In this document: piece after piece, positions 34,037-41,603 of the stretch
Numbering within the stretch: position 1 is the first letter of the stretch
Layout: every line of letters begins with the position of its first letter
Notes under the pieces: generated by a model
What the model was told of the DNA's origin: nothing
What the model saw: only the letters and a program-made list of their open reading frames with translations
Database searches by the model: none
Made by a program: the position numbers and the translations under genes
Assembly: GCF_028206995.1 (NCBI RefSeq)
Contig: NZ_JAQLFL010000004.1
Coordinates: 78,241-142,240, forward strand
Source of the DNA: Collinsella aerofaciens
GTDB taxonomy: Bacteria > Actinomycetota > Coriobacteriia > Coriobacteriales > Coriobacteriaceae
DNA length: 64,000 nucleotides
Direction: 5' to 3'

Positions 34037-34762
34037 CTACGCAACATCCCAGGGCTGGAGTTCGTCGCCCAAGCGAACGATGCAGTCGTAGAGCACGGTG
34101 TGACGCTCGGCCGGGTTGGTATCCCGATGAAAATGCCCGTAGTACCAGCGCTTGTAGTCCAAGCGGTCTTCCAGCTCATCGAAAAATGCCGTAAGCCGAT
34201 CAACGGAGGGGCAATTCCAGCCGGACGCTGGATAAAGCGTGGACGAAAGCATGCGCGTAGAGCAGGTGTGAGTGATCACGTAGTCGACCGTCCAGCCCAC
34301 GCTGTCGAGCTTTGCCCGCGCCTCCTCAAAGTTGCGCTCGTCCGGCAGCTCCTGCGGCCACCAGCTGGAATACGGAATGCGGTATTCCTTGTCCACGCTC
34401 GTGGCGCCGCCCATGGTAAAGACCGTTGAGCCGTCGAGCTCAAAAACCTCGCCGCGCGTCAGGCGCCGTATGGGCGAGGTATCCGACAGGCGCTGCGTCA
34501 GCCCACCGTGCCACAACTCCATGGGGCGTTCCGCCCAGTGATCGAAACGCTCGTGGTTGCCGTCGACAAACAGCACGGTGTAGGGGCGCGACTCCAGCCA
34601 AGCAATATCGGCACATTCCTCGGTAGAAAAGTCCCAGGGAAAGCCAAAGTCGCCCGCGATGATGAGATAGTCGTCGCTCGCCAGGCTATCCCCAAGCTCC
34701 CAATCGCGGAGCTTTTGCATGTCAGCGCCGCCATGAATATCGCCTGTTACATAGACCGTCAT
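34037..34762 (-). CDS. Calcineurin-like metallophosphoesterase
   Basis: A 241-aa phosphoesterase with the five family motifs: GDIHGG at the N-terminus, GDFG, GNHE (DGNHERFDH), a THTCS histidine and GHFHRD near the C-terminus. Two metal ions would be bound by these Asp, Asn and His residues. The substrate is unknown. The start at 34762 (MTVYVTGDIHG) fits the family; an in-frame ATG at 34798 is less likely. It is convergent with gluQ. Confidence 0.88.
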   Translation of the reverse strand: MTVYVTGDIHGGADMQKLRDWELGDSLASDDYLIIAGDFGFPWDFSTEECADIAWLESRPYTVLFVDGNHERFDHWAERPMELWHGGLTQRLSDTSPIRRLTRGEVFELDGSTVFTMGGATSVDKEYRIPYSSWWPQELPDERNFEEARAKLDSVGWTVDYVITHTCSTRMLSSTLYPASGWNCPSVDRLTAFFDELEDRLDYKRWYYGHFHRDTNPAERHTVLYDCIVRLGDELQPWDVA

Positions 34763-34847
34763 CGGATTACCACTTCCCTGTAAGTCGCTAGCCCACATTC
34801 TGCACGATCACTAAGCCAACCGTTCCAGCCCTTCCATCCCTTAGGGC

Positions 34848-35087
34848 TTACCCTTCGTTCTTCCATCCAAACGGGTCAAGCACCCAAAAAACCAGATCGA
34901 GCACGCCGCCGGTCATCATGGCGCCGGCAAGGGCCATGCAAACGTGCAGAGAACTGGCACTTCGGAGCACGTCGAATGGCCCCAGAACAGCCAGCAGCGC
35001 GACCGCTGCGCCGGCAAGGCACAACGCGAGGCACGGCCCCGCGTCCTTGACGCACTTCTTTGCGAGATGCTTGGTGTTATCGCTCAT
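34848..35087 (-). CDS. Small two-helix membrane protein, unknown function (79 aa)
   Basis: Starts MSDNTKHLAKK with AAGGAG about 10 nt upstream. Two hydrophobic helices (CLALCLAGAAVALLAVLG and VCMALAGAMMTGGVLDLVFWVL) are followed by a short polar end (DPFGWKNEG). No homologous family is recognisable by eye. A longer form starting further upstream is possible but would add Cys/Arg-rich sequence of poor coding character. Confidence 0.6.
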   Translation of the reverse strand: MSDNTKHLAKKCVKDAGPCLALCLAGAAVALLAVLGPFDVLRSASSLHVCMALAGAMMTGGVLDLVFWVLDPFGWKNEG

Positions 35088-35299
35088 TGGTATCGAACTC
35101 CTTAGAGGGTCGTTGTTTGGGTACATGCCGCCGCGGCAGAGCAGGGCGGCAGGGTAAGTGTCCCATGCCGTGCGGACATCAATGGAGAAACCGCCTGCTC
35201 GACCAACCTTTGACGCCGTTTTGCACCGGCACCACATCCCCCGCTATCGAGGTCTAATACTTTTCCCACCGCCACCCAAAAACTCATCCAACGTTAATC

Positions 35300-35327
35300 T
35301 TGGCTCAAGAATCGCTTAATCTATAAC
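35300..35327 (+). promoter_or_regulatory. Predicted promoter with overlapping palindrome
   Basis: TTGGCT (35300-35305), a 16-bp spacer and TATAAC (35322-35327) lie upstream of the UBA/DUF4342 gene, giving a leader of about 113 nt. A near-palindrome AATCTTG-GCT-CAAGAAT covers the -35 and may be an operator. The rest of the 359-bp gap holds nothing else I can support. Confidence 0.4.
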
Positions 35328-35446
35328 CTGCACTATAGAGTTCGACCAAGGACGGGGCGGCGCCGCGCAACGCAGACCGCCGAACGCAACGCTCGCGCCC
35401 GGGCAACTCGCCCGGCGTCGCGCCCATCGAACGAAAGGAACAGGTC

Positions 35447-35989
35447 ATGGACGACCTCGAAAAAGTTGAAACCATCCGCACCAAGTGCAACGTGAGCTAC
35501 ACCGATGCCAAGGCCGCGCTCGACGCCGCCGACGGCAACGTCTTGGATGCCATCATTTGGCTCGAGTCGCAGGGCAAGACCCAGACCACGTCGGCGCACG
35601 CCGCCACCGAGTCCGCGCCAGTCGATGAGCCCTCAGCCGAGATGGTCGCCGCGCAGGCCGCCTACGAGAAGTCGAGCGAAAAGACCGACTTCTCCAAGAA
35701 GATGGACAGCGTGTGGGAGTACCTCAAAAAGCTCTTCCGCCTGAGCCTGGACACCAAGTTTATCGCCACGCGCCGCGACGCGATCATCCTCAACATTCCC
35801 ATCCTGATCCCCATCGTCGCGCTGTTTGCCTGGGGCGCCACGATATGGCTGATGCTGATTGGCCTGTTCTTTGGCATGCGTTACCGCATCGATAGCGACG
35901 GCGACGTACCCGGCAGCATCAACAACCTTATGAATCACGCTGCCGATGCCGCGGACGACATCAAGCAAAATCTCAACGACGACAAGTAA
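35447..35989 (+). CDS. UBA/TS-N-like and DUF4342 membrane protein
   Basis: A 180-aa protein. The N-terminal 40 residues (VETIRTKCNVSYTDAKAALDAADGNVLDAIIWLE) form a UBA/TS-N-like three-helix domain, as in EF-Ts. After an Ala/Glu-rich linker the C-terminal DUF4342-type region has a hydrophobic segment (AIILNIPILIPIVALFAWGATIWLMLIGLFF). Role unknown. It has AAAGGAA upstream of the ATG and sits 18 bp before a two-component system in the same direction, so it may be co-expressed with it. Confidence 0.85.
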   Translation: MDDLEKVETIRTKCNVSYTDAKAALDAADGNVLDAIIWLESQGKTQTTSAHAATESAPVDEPSAEMVAAQAAYEKSSEKTDFSKKMDSVWEYLKKLFRLSLDTKFIATRRDAIILNIPILIPIVALFAWGATIWLMLIGLFFGMRYRIDSDGDVPGSINNLMNHAADAADDIKQNLNDDK

Positions 35990-36007
35990 TCTCAGACGGG
36001 GGCACGC

Positions 36008-36778
36008 ATGGCACGGATCCTGATCGTAGAGGACGAGGAGAAAATCGCCCGCTTTGTGACGCTCGAGCTGGAGCACGAGGGCTACCAGGTGGAGCACGCC
36101 GCCGACGGCCGCACCGCCGTGGACCTGGCGCTGGAGCGCAACTACGATCTGATTCTGCTCGACGTGCTGTTGCCGCAGCTCAACGGCATGGAGGTGCTGC
36201 GACGCGTCCGCAAGCACAAGGATGTACCGGTGATCATGGTCACCGCGCGCGATGCCGTGATGGACAAGGTGGCCGGGCTCGATGCCGGCGCCGACGATTA
36301 CCTGACCAAGCCGTTTGCGATTGAGGAGCTGTTCGCACGGATCCGCGTGGCGTTGAAGCGCTCGGAGGCCGTGCGGGCGGCTTCGGGCGTTGGCGGCGTT
36401 GGGGCCGGGACGGGCGCTACGGGCGCCGCTGCGATACCCCCGGCTGGCGACTCGACCCAGGCATCCGCCTCGCCCTCCCCCGCCGCGCTCACCGTGAGTT
36501 CGGTCGCGCTCGATCCCGACCGCCGCGAAGTCACGGTCGGCGGCTCGCCCATCGCGCTCACTGCCCGCGAGTTCGACGTCCTCGCCCTGCTTATGGCGCA
36601 CGCCGGCACCGTGCTCACGCGCGAGCGCATCGCGCACGAGGCGCTGGGCTACGAATACGTGGGCGACACCAACAACGTCGACGTGCACATCGCGCACCTG
36701 CGCGCCAAGATCGAGGACGCCGGCGGCGCCCGCATCATCCAGACCGTGCGTGGGGTGGGCTATGTCTGCCGCGCGTAA
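36008..36778 (+). CDS. OmpR-family response regulator with long linker
   Basis: A 256-aa regulator. Receiver domain with VEDEE, Asp52 (LLDVLLPQ) and Lys (LTKPFA). A linker of about 35 residues, rich in Gly, Ala, Pro and Ser (GVGGVGAGTGATGAA), joins it to a winged-helix DNA-binding domain (TAREFDVLALLMAHAG ... VDVHIAHLRAKI ... VRGVGYVCRA). Its last 17 bases overlap the kinase gene start, indicating translational coupling. Confidence 0.93.
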   Translation: MARILIVEDEEKIARFVTLELEHEGYQVEHAADGRTAVDLALERNYDLILLDVLLPQLNGMEVLRRVRKHKDVPVIMVTARDAVMDKVAGLDAGADDYLTKPFAIEELFARIRVALKRSEAVRAASGVGGVGAGTGATGAAAIPPAGDSTQASASPSPAALTVSSVALDPDRREVTVGGSPIALTAREFDVLALLMAHAGTVLTRERIAHEALGYEYVGDTNNVDVHIAHLRAKIEDAGGARIIQTVRGVGYVCRA

Positions 36779-38057
36779 CGCCGAGGCCAAGCGCGTCACA
36801 TCCATCGCCCGCGCCATCAACTGGAGCTATATGTGGCGCCGCTTGATGAGCTACGTCTGGCTCGATCTGCTGCTGATGGCGATTGCGGCGGCGATCCTCG
36901 TCTATGGATACAACCAGATACTGCCCGACGGCGCGTTTACCGCAGGATGGATCCCCGGCGTCGCCGTTCACGGCATGTCGCTGGCGCCTGCGCGCGGCTG
37001 GGACCTGGCAACGCTCACCTATACCGTCGAGCTTGCGCGTACCACCAAGACTTTCCCCCTCGCGCAGGACCTCGTCGCGCTATGGCCTCTCTACCTTGTC
37101 GTTGTGGGTTGGCAGGTCATCAGCGTGCTCGACATGCTCGGCGGCGCCCGTCGCGTGCGCCGCACCATGGCACCGCTCAACGACCTGGCCTTGCGCGTGG
37201 ACGAGCTCGGCCGTATGCAGCTCTCCGGCGGCAAGATGGAAACACTGGAGCAGGCCATCGAGCGCGCAAGCGTCGACTCGCCGAGCGTCACTACCGGCGA
37301 CGCCGACCTGGCAAGCATCGAGGTTGCACTCAACCGCCTACTGCGCCAGATGCAAGAGGCCAAACTGCAGCAAATGCGCTTTGTCAACGATGCGAGCCAC
37401 GAGCTGCGCACGCCCATCGCGGTGATTCAGGGCTACGTAAACATGCTCGATCGCTGGGGCAAAGACGACCCGGACGTGCTGGCAGAATCTATCGCGTCCC
37501 TCAAGGCCGAAAGCGAGCACATGCAAGAGCTCGTGGAGCAGCTGCTGTTTTTGGCGCGCGGCGATGCCGGGCGCACGGTCCTGCGGCGCGCAAATACCAA
37601 CCTTGCCGCACTGGTCGACGAGGTATGCGAGGAATCGCAGATGATCGATACCGAGCACACGTATCGGCTGGCCTTTGACGCTGCGCTTGTCAGCGACCCG
37701 CGCTGCGACGCGCCCGTCGACGTGGCGCTCGTGAAGCAGGCTCTGCGCGTGATCGTGCAAAACGCCGCCAAGTACTCGGATGCGGGAACGACCGTCACAT
37801 TTGGCATAACGCCAGATGCGGGCGCGGGCACGATCGACATAAGTGTTGAGGACGAGGGCATCGGCATGAACCAGGAATCCGCAGCTCACGCGTTCGAGCG
37901 GTTCTACCGTGCCGACAACGCGCGCGATGCCGGCGCACAGGGTTCGGGTCTGGGGCTTGCGATCGCCAAGTGGATCGTCGACAGCCACGGCGGCGTCATC
38001 GGTGTGACCTCGGTCGAAGGGGTCGGCAGCCGCTTTACGATTCGCCTGCCACGATAG
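36762..38057 (+). CDS. Sensor histidine kinase
   Basis: A 431-aa two-TM kinase. Membrane helices are near residues 27-47 (WLDLLLMAIAAAILVYG) and at DLVALWPLYLVVVGWQVISVL, with a roughly 50-residue outside loop. A HAMP-like region precedes the dimerisation domain (NDASHELRTPIAV) and a full ATPase domain (QNAAKYSD, DEGIGM, GSGLGLAIAKWIV). The signal is unknown. ATG 36762 follows GGGGTGGG; a GTG at 36750 is the alternative. Confidence 0.92.
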   Translation: MSAARNAEAKRVTSIARAINWSYMWRRLMSYVWLDLLLMAIAAAILVYGYNQILPDGAFTAGWIPGVAVHGMSLAPARGWDLATLTYTVELARTTKTFPLAQDLVALWPLYLVVVGWQVISVLDMLGGARRVRRTMAPLNDLALRVDELGRMQLSGGKMETLEQAIERASVDSPSVTTGDADLASIEVALNRLLRQMQEAKLQQMRFVNDASHELRTPIAVIQGYVNMLDRWGKDDPDVLAESIASLKAESEHMQELVEQLLFLARGDAGRTVLRRANTNLAALVDEVCEESQMIDTEHTYRLAFDAALVSDPRCDAPVDVALVKQALRVIVQNAAKYSDAGTTVTFGITPDAGAGTIDISVEDEGIGMNQESAAHAFERFYRADNARDAGAQGSGLGLAIAKWIVDSHGGVIGVTSVEGVGSRFTIRLPR

Positions 38058-38077
38058 GAAGCCCCTCGGCATAAATA

Positions 38078-38112
38078 AAGGGATAGGGCCACGCGGCCCT
38101 ATCCCTTTTTGC
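38078..38112. terminator. Bidirectional terminator
   Basis: Stem AAAGGGATAGGGCC / GGCCCTATCCCTTTTT at the convergent end of the histidine kinase and VOC genes. Confidence 0.88.
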
Positions 38113-38132
38113 CAGCTATGGCAGCTTGTGCG

Positions 38133-38507
38133 CTACTCGCGGCACAGGTGCACGGCGAAACCGGCGAACTCGCGCTTAAAGTACACGAGCTTGGTACCAC
38201 CGTCGGGCAGCAGCGCGCGCGACTCTTCGTTGACCTCGAGCCCGCGCTCGGCAAACCACTTCTCAGCTGCATCGATGTCGTTAACGGCAAAGCCGATGTG
38301 GCCCTTGGTGCCACGACCGTTCTGCTTCATGATCTCGACCAGCGAATCGTTGAAGTACGAAACCGGGGTCTCGATGACGGGCAGGCCCATCATCGTCGAG
38401 AACAGCTCCGCGATCTCCAGGGCGTCTGCCGGGTCGGTGGCGTTAATGCCCACATGGGCAACGCGCATACCAAAGAGCTCTACCGGGTTGGCGTTCTGCT
38501 CACTCAT
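38133..38507 (-). CDS. VOC-superfamily (glyoxalase-like) protein
   Basis: A 124-aa protein with one pair of beta-alpha-beta-beta-beta modules (VAHVGINATDPADALEIAELFSTMMG and KGHIGFAVNDIDAAEKWFAERG) characteristic of vicinal-oxygen-chelate proteins. His residues in HVGI and HIGF, a Glu in LVEIM and the final VHLCRE are candidate metal ligands. It is 11 bp downstream of an orphan PTS IIB gene, so a role in handling a sugar derivative is inferred. The substrate is unknown. Confidence 0.8.
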   Translation of the reverse strand: MSEQNANPVELFGMRVAHVGINATDPADALEIAELFSTMMGLPVIETPVSYFNDSLVEIMKQNGRGTKGHIGFAVNDIDAAEKWFAERGLEVNEESRALLPDGGTKLVYFKREFAGFAVHLCRE

Positions 38508-38518
38508 GCAGTCAGCGC

Positions 38519-38806
38519 CTACTGAGCCATGACGTCGAGAACGGCCTTCTCGGCGGCAACGCGGTTCATGCCGGTCATGAAGGGCACGCCACTCACGTAC
38601 GGGCAGGTGAGGCCCTCGGGGGCAACGGTGGTGGCGATCAGCAGGTCAGCGCCCTCGTCGCAGTAATCCTTGGCCTCGGAGATGGCGCACTGCACGATCT
38701 CGTACTTGTCGGCATAACCGTTGGCGTCGAGCAGGGTAGCGACCTTCTGGGCAACGAGCGTGGAAGTAGCAGCGCCAGCACCGCAAGCCAAAACGATCTT
38801 CTTCAT
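38519..38806 (-). CDS. PTS IIB component, galactitol/fructose-like
   Basis: A 95-aa IIB domain with active-site Cys8 in LACGAGAATST. The C-G-x-G-x2-T-S/T pattern resembles GatB-type (galactitol) proteins. No IIA or IIC gene is adjacent, so it must work with subunits encoded elsewhere or act in regulation. It is coupled to the VOC gene downstream. Confidence 0.88.
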   Translation of the reverse strand: MKKIVLACGAGAATSTLVAQKVATLLDANGYADKYEIVQCAISEAKDYCDEGADLLIATTVAPEGLTCPYVSGVPFMTGMNRVAAEKAVLDVMAQ

Positions 38807-38908
38807 AGGTAATGTCTCCCTTCATGGTTTACTTTAGGTAAGTGTACCGCAGCGAGCGATGGCACTCGGCCTCGATGAGCTTTTATGCCAGTTTGCTTGC
38901 GCGCTGCG

Positions 38909-38914
38909 TATAAT
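38909..38914 (+). promoter_or_regulatory. Predicted -10 element (TATAAT)
   Basis: Consensus TATAAT preceded by TGCG (extended -10-like), 55 bp before the start of the gene at 38970. The -35 is not clear. Confidence 0.4.
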
Positions 38915-38969
38915 ACATCTAGTACGTGTTGTCATACCGCTCGCTTTATGAGCGACTAAGGACCCTAAT

Positions 38970-39593
38970 ATGCCCGATTCCCGCACCCTCTGGACCGCCG
39001 TCGTTATCATCTGCATCGCCGTGTCGGTGTTCTTTAGCGTCAAAAAACGCACCACGTTTAAACGCCTGCAGCAATTGATGGCCGCCAAGCAGTGGGACGA
39101 GTTCGATCGTTTGCTCGACGGCAAACTCACCAGCATGCTGTACCCGCGCTACAACCGCGACTACCTGCGTCTGAACTCCTATCTGCTGCGCGAGGACCAC
39201 GAGCGTGCCAGCGAGATGTTCGACCTGCTGCTGGGGCTCAACCTCCCCAAGATGCAGCGCGTCGACCTGGTGATCAAAGCCTTTAACTACTACGTTGGCC
39301 AGGAGGACCGCAAAAAGTCCAAGGAGCTTCTGCACGAGATCAAGGGCTTTGAGGGCGGTCAGGCCGAGGCGGTCGCACACGAATGCCAGCTGATGTACGA
39401 CACGATGATCCTCAAGCGCCACAACGACATTCCCGAGCTGGAGCGCATGCTCGAGGATGTCGGCGACGACCCGGTCAAGCGCTGCCGACTGGAGTACCTG
39501 CTGGCCCTGCAGTATCAAAACAAGGGCGACGAGGCAAAGTTCCAAGAGTTCCTGGAGAAGTCGGGCCAACACTCGATGGCCGTCAACGCGTAA
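38970..39593 (+). CDS. Membrane-anchored helical-repeat protein, unknown function
   Basis: A 207-aa protein. One N-terminal membrane helix (LWTAVVIICIAVSVFFSV) is followed by a soluble region of paired helices that looks TPR-like (DEFDRLLDG, ERASEMFDLLLGL, KKSKELLHEIKGF, PELERMLEDVGD). Such anchors often act as scaffolds, but no function can be assigned. It lies just upstream of tRNA-Leu. Confidence 0.8.
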   Translation: MPDSRTLWTAVVIICIAVSVFFSVKKRTTFKRLQQLMAAKQWDEFDRLLDGKLTSMLYPRYNRDYLRLNSYLLREDHERASEMFDLLLGLNLPKMQRVDLVIKAFNYYVGQEDRKKSKELLHEIKGFEGGQAEAVAHECQLMYDTMILKRHNDIPELERMLEDVGDDPVKRCRLEYLLALQYQNKGDEAKFQEFLEKSGQHSMAVNA

Positions 39594-39624
39594 CGGACGG
39601 CTTGTGCTAGACTTCTAGTCTCAC

Positions 39625-39709
39625 GGGGGCGTGGCGGAATTGGCATACGCAGGAGACTTAAAATCTCTCGCCGCAAGGATTGTGGGTTCGAGTCCCACCG
39701 CCCCTACCA
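39625..39709 (+). tRNA. tRNA-Leu (anticodon UAA)
   Basis: An 85-nt class II tRNA with encoded CCA. The 7-bp acceptor stem GGGGGCG / CGCCCCT has G-U at the first pair. The anticodon loop CTTAAAA gives UAA. A variable arm (CTCGCCGCAAGGATTG) typical of tRNA-Leu is present, and the T-arm contains GGGTTCGAGTCCC. A terminator follows at 39721-39760. Confidence 0.95.
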
Positions 39710-39720
39710 TGTGATTGCTT

Positions 39721-39760
39721 GCGAGCCCGTGTTCTCCAGGGATGCGGGCTCGCTTCTTTT
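39721..39760 (+). terminator. tRNA-Leu terminator
   Basis: Stem GCGAGCCCG / CGGGCTCGC followed by TTCTTTT. Confidence 0.85.
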
Positions 39761-39918
39761 AGATGCCGGTGGGACTCGAACCCGCGAGGGGGCGAGCGTT
39801 AAGCGGACGCGCAGCGTCCGTAGCGAGCCGGCGAGGGCGCCGACAGGCGGCCGAAGCCGGTGCGTATTTGCGCAGCAAATGCGCGGATGTCCCACCGCCC
39901 CTACCATATGGAGCTTTC

Positions 39919-39956
39919 GAGCCCGTGTCCCCAAGGGATGCGGGCTCGTTTCTTTT
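39919..39956 (+). terminator. Second copy of the tRNA-Leu terminator
   Basis: Stem CGAGCCCG / CGGGCTCG followed by TTTCTTTT, a duplicate of the terminator 197 bp upstream. Confidence 0.8.
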
Positions 39957-39974
39957 ACACGCCGGCGGGGCTCT

Positions 39975-40043
39975 AAGTTGCGGTGAAATAGTTCCTGTTT
40001 TGGCAGTTTACCAGCCCATTTAGGAATTATTCCACCGCGACTT
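39975..40043. repeat. Palindromic repeat, family A copy 2
   Basis: Arms AAGTTGCGGTGAAATAGTTCC and GGAATTATTCCACCGCGACTT, imperfect, with a centre containing TTTTGGCAG as in family D. It is upstream of the AAA ATPase gene; copy 3 is downstream of it. Confidence 0.75.
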
Positions 40044-40054
40044 AGGTTGGTGTT

Positions 40055-40140
40055 CCCACATTTTCCGATGGAAAAACGTGGTTGTCTCCCACATTTTCCG
40101 ATGGAAAAACGTGGTTGTCTCCCACATTTTCCGATGGAAA
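40055..40140. repeat. 33-bp tandem hairpin repeats (2.6 copies)
   Basis: Identical units at 40055-40087 and 40088-40120 and a partial one at 40121-40140, beginning CCCACATTTTCC. Each full unit folds as CCAC-TTTTCC-GAT-GGAAAA-GTGG. They end 43 bp before the ATPase start and lie in its promoter or leader. Confidence 0.85.
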
Positions 40141-40183
40141 CTCCCAAATGGCCTTATACTAGCCGAGAGGGTTGGGAGGCAAT

Positions 40184-41485
40184 ATGCAGCGACAGCTTAT
40201 GAGCGAACTTATCGCTTGGAAATCAAGGACGAATCGCAAACCTCTCTTGCTTAAGGGAGCCCGCCAGACAGGAAAGACTTGGCTTCTTAACGAATTCGCA
40301 AGCCAGCAGTATCGAAACGTCATTCGTTTTGACTTTATGCTCGAGCCGAGCACACGCTCGCTGTTCGATGGGGACCTCGACCCCAAGCGCATCATCTCCC
40401 AGATAGAACTCCTACGTGGCCAAACTGTAACGCCAGCAGACACGCTCATCATCTTCGACGAGATCCAAGAGGCCCCGCGCGGGATCACCTCGCTCAAGTA
40501 CTTCAACGAGCTTGCACCCGAATACCACATCGTAGCAGCCGGTTCCTATATGGGCCTCGCGCTCCGACGCGAAAACGAGTCATTTCCCGTCGGCAAAATC
40601 GACCAGCTCACCATGCGTCCCATGGGGTTCGCCGAGTTCGTTCGTGCCGTCGACGGCGACCCGCTCGCCGACGCCATCCTTGCCGCAGACATGAACCTTC
40701 TAGCAAACGTTACCGAAAAGCTCGAACACTTGCTCAAGGAATACCTTGTTGTCGGCGGTATGCCCGAAGTTGCCTCCGCTTTCGCCGAGACACGCGACTT
40801 CATCGAAGCCCGAAGGCTTCAGCAGCAAATCATCGAGGCTTACGAATCCGATTTTGGCAAACATGCACCCGCCCGCATCATCGAGCGCATGAGGTTGGTT
40901 TGGAAATCCCTTCCCGGCCAGCTTGCCAAAGAGAACAAGAAGTTTGTCTATGGCGCCCTTCGCCCCGGAGCGCGCGCACGCGATTTCGAGGAAAGCCTCC
41001 AGTGGCTCACGGACTACGGAATCGTTCATAAGGTGCCACGTGTTTCCGCTCTAAAGGCGCCGCTCTCGAGCTACGAAGACCTCTCGGGCTTCAAACTGTT
41101 CTGCATCGACACCGGCATCCTCGGAGCGCTCTCCGGTCTCTCTCCGGCCATCGTTCTTAACGGATCCGCTGTTTTTACCGAGTTCAAAGGTTCGCTGACC
41201 GAACAATACGTCGCGCAGGAGCTTTTGCTCCAGGACAAAACTCCCGCGTATTGGTCCTCTACCTCTGGCAATGCCGAAACCGACTTTGCCATCGACCATG
41301 CGGGAACCGTGCTTCCGCTTGAGGTCAAGGCGGCAGAGAACCTTAAAGCGAAGAGTCTGAAAATAGCCTGCGAAAAATTCAAGCTCGAGCGTTGCGTGAG
41401 GAGCTCCCTGGCGGCATATAGAGACGAGGGCATGCTCGTCAATATTCCGCTTTGGGAGATTGGGCAAATCGACAAGCTGGCATAG
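40184..41485 (+). CDS. AAA ATPase with C-terminal DUF4143 domain
   Basis: A 433-aa protein. The N-terminal AAA domain has Walker A GARQTGKT (25-32) and Walker B LIIFDEIQ (Asp92-Glu93). The C-terminal DUF4143 domain ends with a nuclease-like ETDFAI...LPLEVKA pattern, reminiscent of PD-(D/E)xK folds. Such proteins are widespread, variable in copy number and of unclear function. ATG 40184 has GGGAGG just upstream. The gene is bracketed by palindromic repeats, consistent with a mobile or recently acquired cassette. Confidence 0.9.
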   Translation: MQRQLMSELIAWKSRTNRKPLLLKGARQTGKTWLLNEFASQQYRNVIRFDFMLEPSTRSLFDGDLDPKRIISQIELLRGQTVTPADTLIIFDEIQEAPRGITSLKYFNELAPEYHIVAAGSYMGLALRRENESFPVGKIDQLTMRPMGFAEFVRAVDGDPLADAILAADMNLLANVTEKLEHLLKEYLVVGGMPEVASAFAETRDFIEARRLQQQIIEAYESDFGKHAPARIIERMRLVWKSLPGQLAKENKKFVYGALRPGARARDFEESLQWLTDYGIVHKVPRVSALKAPLSSYEDLSGFKLFCIDTGILGALSGLSPAIVLNGSAVFTEFKGSLTEQYVAQELLLQDKTPAYWSSTSGNAETDFAIDHAGTVLPLEVKAAENLKAKSLKIACEKFKLERCVRSSLAAYRDEGMLVNIPLWEIGQIDKLA

Positions 41486-41533
41486 GCGCTGTGGGGACGC
41501 CCCGCAAGGACTGTCCCCAGGTGCCGGCTGTTG

Positions 41534-41600
41534 AGTTGCGGTGGAATAGGGACTGTTTGGCGCCCGAAAGGGCGATTTTAGTCCGTATTTCACCGCAACT
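41534..41600. repeat. Palindromic repeat, family A copy 3
   Basis: Arms AGTTGCGGTGGAATAGGGACT and AGTCCGTATTTCACCGCAACT with an inner CGCCCGAAAGGGCG hairpin. It lies between the ATPase and ppx. A decayed GGGGAC/GTCCCC hairpin sits just before it at 41491-41520. Confidence 0.8.
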
Positions 41601-41603
41601 TAT

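Larger units (their letters stand above)
39692..39959. repeat. Duplicated tRNA-Leu tail plus terminator (197-bp spacing)
   Basis: GTCCCACCGCCCCTACCAT, the tRNA 3' end, occurs at 39692-39710 and again at 39889-39907. Each copy is followed by a near-identical terminator (GAGCCCGTG...GCGGGCTCG plus a T-run at 39721-39760 and 39919-39956), also 197 bp apart. Between them an inverted T-arm copy (GGTGGGACTCGAACCC, 39768-39783) and several GC hairpins occur. It resembles an integration scar or a tRNA-derived repeat. Confidence 0.8.

Noticed and set aside
39692..39959. Intact integrative element at tRNA-Leu
   Set aside because: Only about 200 bp separate the repeats, with no integrase or cargo gene. 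At most it is a scar, so no element is annotated.
40055..40140. Possible CRISPR-like array
   Set aside because: Units are directly adjacent with no spacers, only 2.6 copies exist, and no cas genes are present. They are tandem hairpin repeats.
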